This document shows positions 58,060-64,000 of a stretch of DNA of 64,000 nt, one piece after another; position 1 is the stretch's first letter, and the number at the start of each line of letters is the position of its first letter. The notes under the pieces were generated by a model, which had not been told where the DNA came from, did not search any database, and saw only the letters and a program-made list of their open reading frames with translations. The position numbers and the translations under genes were made by a program. Source of the stretch: Klenkia marina. Lineage in GTDB: Bacteria > Actinomycetota > Actinomycetes > Mycobacteriales > Geodermatophilaceae. The stretch covers positions 62,001 to 126,000 of the forward strand of contig NZ_FMUH01000003.1 in assembly GCF_900101025.1 (NCBI RefSeq), read 5' to 3'.

Positions 58060-58066
58060 GCAGTCG

Positions 58067-58072
58067 AGGGTA
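58067..58072 (-). promoter_or_regulatory. Leaderless-type -10 box of recQ
   Basis: TACCCT on the minus strand ends 7 nt before the recQ GTG. Confidence 0.5.
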
Positions 58073-58155
58073 GGGGCGCGGATCTGACATCCGTCAGGGC
58101 CTGTGGACGACGTCCGGCACTACAGCCGGGGCGCCGCGCTGACCAGGCTGGACGC

Positions 58156-59037
58156 ATGACACCGGCACTGGAGATCCGCGGGCTGACGGTCCGCTACGGC
58201 GGCACCACCGCCGTCCACGACCTGGACCTCAGCATCGCCCGCGGCGAGACGGTGGCCCTGCTGGGCACCAACGGCGCGGGCAAGTCCTCGACCGTCAACG
58301 CCGCGCTCGGGCTCTTCCGCCCGAGCGCCGGCACCGTGCAGCTGCTGGGCCGCGAGCCGCTGGCCGCCGTCCGCTCCGGCGGGGTCGGCGCGATGCTGCA
58401 GCACGGCGGGCTGCCCAGCGAGTCGCGGGTGGGCGAGGTGCTCCGGCTGGTCGCCGGCCGCTACGCCGACCCGTGGCCCCTGGCCGACCTCGTCACGACC
58501 ACCGGCATCGACGGCCTGCTCGACCGGCGCACCGAGCAGCTCTCGGGCGGGCAGCGCCAGCGCGTGCTGCTGGCCCTCGCGCTGGCCGGCACGCCGCCGC
58601 TGCTCGTGCTCGACGAGCCCACCAGCGCCATGGACGTCGAGGGCCGGCAGGCCTTCTGGACGACGATGCGCGACCTCGCCGACCGCGGGCACACCGTCGT
58701 GTTCGCCACCCACCACCTCGCCGAGGCCGACGCCGTCGCCGACCGCGTGGTCGTGGTGGACGCCGGCCGCGTGGTCGCCGACGGCAGCTCGGCGCAGATC
58801 AAGTCCCGCATCGCCGGGCGCACCGTCCGGTTCGGCTGCACCGACCGTGCCGGGCTGGCCGAGCTGCCCGGCGTCACCTCCGTCCGCGGCTCCGGCGACC
58901 TGGTCGAGCTGGCCACCACCGACGCCGAGGCCACCCTGCGCGCCCTGCTCACCACCCGCGACCGCCTGCCCGACCTCGAGGTGGCCGGCGCCAGCCTCGA
59001 GCAGGCCTTCCTCACCCTCACCGGAGGCACGAAGTGA
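58156..59037 (+). CDS. ABC transporter ATP-binding protein
   Basis: 293 residues. Walker A GTNGAGKS (37-44), signature LSGGQRQR, Walker B LLVLDEPTSAMD and H-loop ATHHLAEAD. DrrA/NatA-type exporter ATPase with a C-terminal extension. It forms the exporter with the ABC-2 permease that overlaps it (GTGA). A histidine kinase and regulator follow, so the transporter is probably their target. CAGGCT 6 nt before ATG is a degenerate -10. Confidence 0.93.
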   Translation: MTPALEIRGLTVRYGGTTAVHDLDLSIARGETVALLGTNGAGKSSTVNAALGLFRPSAGTVQLLGREPLAAVRSGGVGAMLQHGGLPSESRVGEVLRLVAGRYADPWPLADLVTTTGIDGLLDRRTEQLSGGQRQRVLLALALAGTPPLLVLDEPTSAMDVEGRQAFWTTMRDLADRGHTVVFATHHLAEADAVADRVVVVDAGRVVADGSSAQIKSRIAGRTVRFGCTDRAGLAELPGVTSVRGSGDLVELATTDAEATLRALLTTRDRLPDLEVAGASLEQAFLTLTGGTK

Positions 59038-59777
59038 CCGCCCTGCTGACCTTCCAGCTCCGCCGCGTGCTCCGCTCCTGGGAGTACCTGTTCTTCACCG
59101 TCGTGCTGCCGGCACTGTTCACGGTCTTCTTCACCAAGGTGTTCGGCGGCCAGGCCGGCAGCGGCGCCGAGTACCAGGACTACGCCCGCACCTACATGGT
59201 CTCGATGATGGCCTACGGCGGGCTCGGCGCCGCCCTGGGCGCGACCATCCGGCTCTCGTTCGACCGGGCCTCCGGGTGGCTGCGCCAGCTGCGCGTACTG
59301 CCCGTGCCCGCACGCGACGTGGTCGTCGTCGACATCGCCGTCGGCATGCTGCTCGTCCTGCCGAGCCTGGTCGTCGTCGCCCTGGTCGGCCGGTTCGTCA
59401 ACGGCGTCCAGCTGGGGCTGGGCACCTGGGTCGGGCTGGTCGCCGCGCTGTGGCTCGGGTCGGCGGCGTTCGTGGCCCTGGGCATGCTGCTGGGCCTGGC
59501 GCTGGAGCAGAAGGCGGCCGGTGCCGCGATGGGCATCGTGTCGGTGGTGCTGGCCGCGCTGGGCGGGTTGTGGATCCCCGTCGAGGTCTTCCCGGCCGGG
59601 TTCCGCACGGTGGCGCAGGCGACGCCGTCCTACTGGTACGCCGAGCTCGGCCGCGGGGTGGTCGGGGACGGCGGCACGGTGCTGCCGGTGCTGGCGCTCG
59701 CCGGGTTCGCCGCGGTGTTCGCGCTGGCCGCGCTGGCCGTCGGCGCACGGCGCCCGCTGCACGCCGTCGCCGGCTGA
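59034..59777 (+). CDS. ABC-2 type permease
   Basis: 247 residues with six membrane helices (first at FFTVVLPALFTVFF, last at VLALAGFAAVFALAALAV) and the ABC-2 signature region around LGGLWIPVEVFPAGFRTVAQATPSYWYAELGR. GTG 59034 overlaps the ATPase stop. Likely exports a drug, lipid or peptide; substrate unknown. Confidence 0.92.
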   Translation: MTALLTFQLRRVLRSWEYLFFTVVLPALFTVFFTKVFGGQAGSGAEYQDYARTYMVSMMAYGGLGAALGATIRLSFDRASGWLRQLRVLPVPARDVVVVDIAVGMLLVLPSLVVVALVGRFVNGVQLGLGTWVGLVAALWLGSAAFVALGMLLGLALEQKAAGAAMGIVSVVLAALGGLWIPVEVFPAGFRTVAQATPSYWYAELGRGVVGDGGTVLPVLALAGFAAVFALAALAVGARRPLHAVAG

Positions 59778-59794
59778 GCGGGGAGACTGGCGCC

Positions 59795-60912
<1,118 letters not shown>

Positions 60913-60916
<4 letters not shown>

Positions 60917-61518
60917 TCCGGGTGCTGCTGGCCGAGGACCAGCAGCTCGTGCGCGGTGCGCTGCGCGCGTTGCTGGAGCTGGAGGAGGACATCACCGTCG
61001 TCGCCGACGTCGGCCGCGGCGACCTGGTGCTGGCCGCCGCCCACGAGCACGCCCCCGACGTCGCCGTGATGGACATCGAGATGCCCGGCTGCGACGGCAT
61101 CGAGGCCGCCCGCGGCCTGGCCCGTGAGCTGCCCGCGGTCAAGGCCGTCATCCTCACGACCTTCGGCCGGCCCGGGTTCCTGCGCCGGGCGATGGAGGTG
61201 GGCGCGCAGGGCTTCCTGGTCAAGGACTCACCCGTCGCCGAGCTCGCCGCCGCGATCCGCTCGGTCGTGGCGGGGGAGCGGGTCATCGACCGCGACCTGG
61301 CCGCCGCCGCGCTGGCCCTGGGCTCCTCGCCCTTGTCGGCGCGGGAGGCCGACGTGCTGCGGGCCGCGGCCGACGGCGCGACGGTGGCCGACATCGCCGG
61401 CCGGCTGTTCCTGTCCGAGGGCACGGTGCGCAACTACCTGTCCAACGCCATCGGGAAGACCGGCGCCCGCACGAGGGTCGAGGCCGCGCGGGTGGCTGCC
61501 GACAAGGGCTGGCTCTAG
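60913..61518 (+). CDS. LuxR/NarL-type response regulator
   Basis: 201 residues. Receiver domain with phospho-acceptor Asp54 (VAVMDIEMPG) and conserved Lys104 (FLVKD). C-terminal LuxR HTH: LSAREADVLRAAADGATVADIAGRLFLSEGTVRNYLSNAIGK. GTG 60913 overlaps the kinase stop. Likely controls the ABC exporter upstream. Ends in TAG. Confidence 0.94.
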
Positions 61519-61564
61519 CCCCGCCCCGGCCGTGAGCCCGGGGTGCACCAGCTCCGACGAGCCG

Positions 61565-61606
61565 CGTGCACCCTCCTGCGCCGACAACGCCCCAGGGGGG
61601 TGCACG
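61565..61606. terminator. Bidirectional terminator
   Basis: CGTGCACCCTCCTG (61565-61578) pairs over 14 positions (one wobble) with CAGGGGGGTGCACG (61593-61606), between the convergent response-regulator and Rv2375-like genes. Confidence 0.8.
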
Positions 61607-61650
61607 TTCGTCGTCCCACCTGGCCCACGCCGAGCCGGAGGCGGCGGGGC

Positions 61651-61962
61651 TCAGGCGCCGGGCATCAGGGAGTCGAGGTCCAGCACGCGCACGTGGATGA
61701 CGTTGCGCTGCTGCAGGGCCGCACGCAGGGCGCGGTGCAGGCCGTCCTCGAGGAACATCTCGCGGTGCCACTGCACGGCGTGCGGGAACAGGTCGCCGTA
61801 GAAGGTGGAGTCGTCGGCGAGCAGGGCGTCCAGCTCGAGCGTGCGCTTGGTGGTGACCAGCTGGTCGAGCCGGATCTGGCGGGGCGGGATCATCGCCCAG
61901 TCCCGCGTCGAGAAGCCGTGGTCGGGGTAGGGACGCCCGTCGCGCACCGCCTTGAAGATCAG
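61651..61962 (-). CDS. Conserved actinobacterial protein (Rv2375-like), CTG start proposed
   Basis: 103 residues, conserved as a type: FKAVRDGRPYPDHG, IPPRQIRLDQLVTTKRTLELDALLADDSTFYGDLFPHAVQW, YLEDGLHRA-like region here as FLEDGLHRALRAALQQRNVIHVRV. Function unknown. In M. tuberculosis Rv2375 has the same divergent position beside hrcA. No ATG, GTG or TTG lies near the conserved start; CTG at 61962 is 7 nt after a strong GAGGGGAG (61970-61977), so I place the start there. Confidence 0.75.
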   Translation of the reverse strand: MIFKAVRDGRPYPDHGFSTRDWAMIPPRQIRLDQLVTTKRTLELDALLADDSTFYGDLFPHAVQWHREMFLEDGLHRALRAALQQRNVIHVRVLDLDSLMPGA

Positions 61963-62073
61963 TGCCCGGCTCCCCTCAGACCCGACCCCGGGGACCCGGG
62001 GCGCTCCGCCGCGACCCACCCTAGTGGGGCCCGGCCGGGGTCGGAGGTGCGGGACGCGGTGCGTGTCCGGTCG

Positions 62074-62079
62074 TATGCT
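62074..62079 (+). promoter_or_regulatory. -10 box of hrcA-dnaJ
   Basis: TATGCT fits TANNNT and lies 5 bp upstream of the CIRCE operator, so HrcA binding would block initiation. Confidence 0.55.
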
Positions 62080-62084
62080 GATCG

Positions 62085-62111
62085 TTGGCACTCGGGATCG
62101 GTGAGTGCCAG
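62085..62111 (+). promoter_or_regulatory. CIRCE operator
   Basis: TTGGCACTC-N9-GAGTGCCAG matches the CIRCE form (TTAGCACTC-N9-GAGTGCTAA), with an 8-bp perfect inverted repeat. It is the binding site of HrcA, here 27 nt before its own gene, giving feedback control of the operon. Confidence 0.92.
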
Positions 62112-62137
62112 TCGTCGGTCGGTACGGGAGGTGCGGG

Positions 62138-63181
62138 ATGGCCCACGAGGACCGTCGTCTGCAGGTCCTGCGGGCGATCGTGCAGGACTACGTGTCCACC
62201 AACGACCCGGTGGGGTCCAAGGCCCTGGCCGCCCGGCACGACCTCGGCGTCTCCCCGGCCACCATCCGCAACGACATGGCGGTGCTGGAGGAGGAGGGCT
62301 ACATCACCCAGCCGCACACCAGTGCCGGCCGGGTGCCCACAGACAAGGGCTACCGCTTCTTCGTCGACCGGCTCTCGCAGGTCAAGCCGTTGTCGGTGGC
62401 CGAGCGGCGGGCCATCGAGCGCTTCCTCGACGGCGCGCTCGACCTCGACGACGTGCTCAGCCGCACGGTGCGCCTGCTGGCCCAGCTCACCCGCAACGTC
62501 GCGGTGATCCAGTACCCCACGCTGTCGCGCTCGGCGGTCCGGCACCTCGAGGTCGTGCAGCTGGCGGCCAACCGGCTGCTCGTCGTCCTCATCACCGACA
62601 CCGGTCGGGTCGAGCAGCGGGTGGTCGAGATCCCGCCGGTCACCGACGCCCCCGCCGGCGTCGACCCCGTGGCCGAGCTGCGCACCCTGCTCAACGCCGC
62701 CTTCGTCGGCGCCAAGCTGGCCGAGGCCGGTGTGAAGGTCGCCGACCTCCTCGACACCGCCCCGGCCCACCTGCGCGGGCTGGTGGCCGCGGTCAGCGCG
62801 ACGCTGGTCGAGACCCTCGCCGAGCCGGGTGAGGACCGCCTGCTCGTCGGCGGCACCGCCAACCTCACCCGCGGCGGGGCACTGGACTTCCCCGGCACCC
62901 TGCGCCCGCTCCTCGAGGCCCTCGAGGAGCAGGTCGTGGTGCTGCGGCTGATGGGCGAGGTCGACCCGGGCCACGTGCTGGTCCGGATCGGCGAGGAGAA
63001 CGCCCACGAGGGGTTCACCGGCGCGTCGCTGGTCTCCGTGGGCTACGGGTCGGCCGGCAGCGCCGACCTCGCACTCGGGGGCCTCGGCGTCGTGGGCCCC
63101 ACCCGCATGGACTACCCCGGGACCATGGCCGCGGTGCGCGCCGTGGCCCGCTACGTCGGCCAACTGCTGGCCGAGAGCTGA
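62138..63181 (+). CDS. hrcA: Heat-inducible transcription repressor HrcA
   Basis: 347 residues. N-terminal winged HTH ([25 protein letters not shown], then [30 protein letters not shown]). C-terminal GAF-like and dimerisation regions to [22 protein letters not shown]. Represses its own operon through CIRCE. ATG 62138 follows GGGAGG by 6 nt; an upstream in-frame ATG lies within CIRCE and is unlikely. Confidence 0.97.
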   Translation: MAHEDRRLQVLRAIVQDYVSTNDPVGSKALAARHDLGVSPATIRNDMAVLEEEGYITQPHTSAGRVPTDKGYRFFVDRLSQVKPLSVAERRAIERFLDGALDLDDVLSRTVRLLAQLTRNVAVIQYPTLSRSAVRHLEVVQLAANRLLVVLITDTGRVEQRVVEIPPVTDAPAGVDPVAELRTLLNAAFVGAKLAEAGVKVADLLDTAPAHLRGLVAAVSATLVETLAEPGEDRLLVGGTANLTRGGALDFPGTLRPLLEALEEQVVVLRLMGEVDPGHVLVRIGEENAHEGFTGASLVSVGYGSAGSADLALGGLGVVGPTRMDYPGTMAAVRAVARYVGQLLAES

Positions 63182-63197
63182 GGACTGAGAACACCAG

Positions 63198-64000
63198 ATG
63201 GCTACGGACTACTACGGCGTGCTCGGGCTCTCCCAGGGAGCCACCGACAAGGAGATCAAGAGCGCGTACCGCCGCAAGGCCCGCGACCTGCACCCCGACG
63301 TCAACCCCGACCCCGGGGCCAAGGAGGAGTTCCAGCAGGTCAGCCGGGCCTACGAGGCGCTGACCGACCCCGAGAAGCGGCGCATCGTCGACCTCGGCGG
63401 CGACCCGTTCGAGTCCGGCGGCGGCGGGGGCGGCAACCCGTTCGGCGGGGGAGCGGGCTTCGGCGGCCTGGGCGACATCATGGACGCCTTCTTCGGCGGC
63501 GGCGGGGCCACCCGCGGCCCGCGCAGCCGCACCCGGGCCGGGGGCGACGCCCTCATCCGGGTCGAGCTCGACCTCGACGAGACGGTCTTCGGCACCACCA
63601 CCGACATCACCGTCGACACCGCCGTCCTGTGCACGCAGTGCACCGGCGCGGGCACCGCACCCGGCACCCACCCGGCGCAGTGCACCACCTGCAACGGCCG
63701 CGGCGAGGTGCAGAGCGTGCAGCGCTCGTTCCTGGGCCAGGTCGTCGCCTCCCGGCCGTGCCCCACCTGCGCCGGAACCGGCCAGGTCATCCCGCAGCCC
63801 TGCCCGCAGTGCGCCGGCGACGGCCGGGTGCGCGCCCGCCGCACCATTCCGGTCAAGGTGCCCGCCGGTGTCGAGGACGGCATGCGCATCCGGCTCTCGG
63901 GCCAGGGCGAGGTCGGCCCCGGCGGCGGCCCGGCCGGTGACCTGTACGTCGAGATCCACGAGCGCCCGCACGACGTCTTCACCCGGGACGGCGAGGACCT
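63198..64000 (+). CDS. dnaJ: Chaperone DnaJ (3' end beyond the window)
   Basis: 267 codons visible. J domain with HPD at 32-34, Gly/Phe-rich linker ([22 protein letters not shown]), four zinc-finger CxxCxGxG motifs ([32 protein letters not shown]), then the start of the C-terminal substrate domain ([20 protein letters not shown]). Located after hrcA, this is the DnaJ2-type copy. It lies 16 nt after hrcA in the same operon. Truncated by the window edge. Confidence 0.97.
   Translation, partial: MATDYYGVLGLSQGATDKEIKSAYRRKARDLHPDVNPDPGAKEEFQQVSRAYEALTDPEKRRIVDLGGDPFESGGGGGGNPFGGGAGFGGLGDIMDAFFGGGGATRGPRSRTRAGGDALIRVELDLDETVFGTTTDITVDTAVLCTQCTGAGTAPGTHPAQCTTCNGRGEVQSVQRSFLGQVVASRPCPTCAGTGQVIPQPCPQCAGDGRVRARRTIPVKVPAGVEDGMRIRLSGQGEVGPGGGPAGDLYVEIHERPHDVFTRDGED

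Overview
The window is a contiguous piece of a high-GC actinobacterial chromosome. GTG starts are common, GTGA/ATGA/TGATG stop-start overlaps are everywhere, and many genes have a TANNNT -10 box 6-10 nt before the start codon, which points to leaderless mRNAs. Of 58 complete coding sequences I scored, 50 stop at TGA, 8 at TAG and none at TAA. The gene order (tig-clpP1-clpP2-clpX-valS-folC-ndk-rne-rplU-rpmA-obg-proB-proA-moxR-VWA-nadD-rsfS-comEA-comEC-holA-rpsT-lepA-hemW-hrcA-dnaJ) follows, from memory, the Mycobacterium tuberculosis backbone from about Rv2462c to Rv2373c. The best taxonomic clue is a selenocysteine tRNA with anticodon CTA, a trait reported for Geodermatophilus and Blastococcus, so I infer family Geodermatophilaceae.

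Layout. 1-2.2 kb: edge of a mobile element (translationally coupled HTH, HNH and hypothetical genes) abutting the 3' end of tRNA-Gly. 2.3-7.3 kb: tRNA-Pro, trigger factor with a duplicated lysine-rich tail, and the Clp protease genes. 7.3-13.1 kb: a DUF559 nuclease-like gene flanked by sibling palindromes, valS, folC and DUF4233. 13.1-15.5 kb: an HTH/Clp-N pair with two palindromic operators, a DUF3048 lipoprotein and ndk. 15.5-22.9 kb: a radical-SAM pair, a long RNase E/G, rplU and rpmA. 22.9-33.9 kb: obgE, proB, def, proA, moxR/VWA, nadD, rsfS, a phosphatase and degV. 33.9-41.4 kb: a membrane protein, comEA, bluB, comEC, holA and rpsT. 41.5-47.6 kb: lepA, MOSC, an LprG/P55-like lipoprotein-MFS pair and an oxidoreductase. 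47.6-53 kb: the selenocysteine locus. 53-64 kb: enoyl-CoA hydratase, hemW, an MpaB-like oxygenase, recQ, an ABC exporter with a two-component system, an Rv2375-like gene, and hrcA-dnaJ behind a CIRCE operator.

How the genes work together. selD makes selenophosphate, SelA converts Ser-tRNA-Sec to Sec-tRNA-Sec, and SelB delivers it to the ribosome. Because the tRNA reads UAG rather than UGA, the locus should insert selenocysteine at amber codons. Eight ordinary genes here, selD included, still end in TAG, so UAG must keep both meanings. No selenoprotein gene is visible in the window. A CxCC-motif permease gene sits between selD and the tRNA and is a candidate for selenium or metalloid transport. 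Protein quality control is concentrated at both ends (Tig/ClpP1P2X on the left, HrcA/DnaJ on the right), with visible candidate operator sites (ClgR-like and CIRCE).
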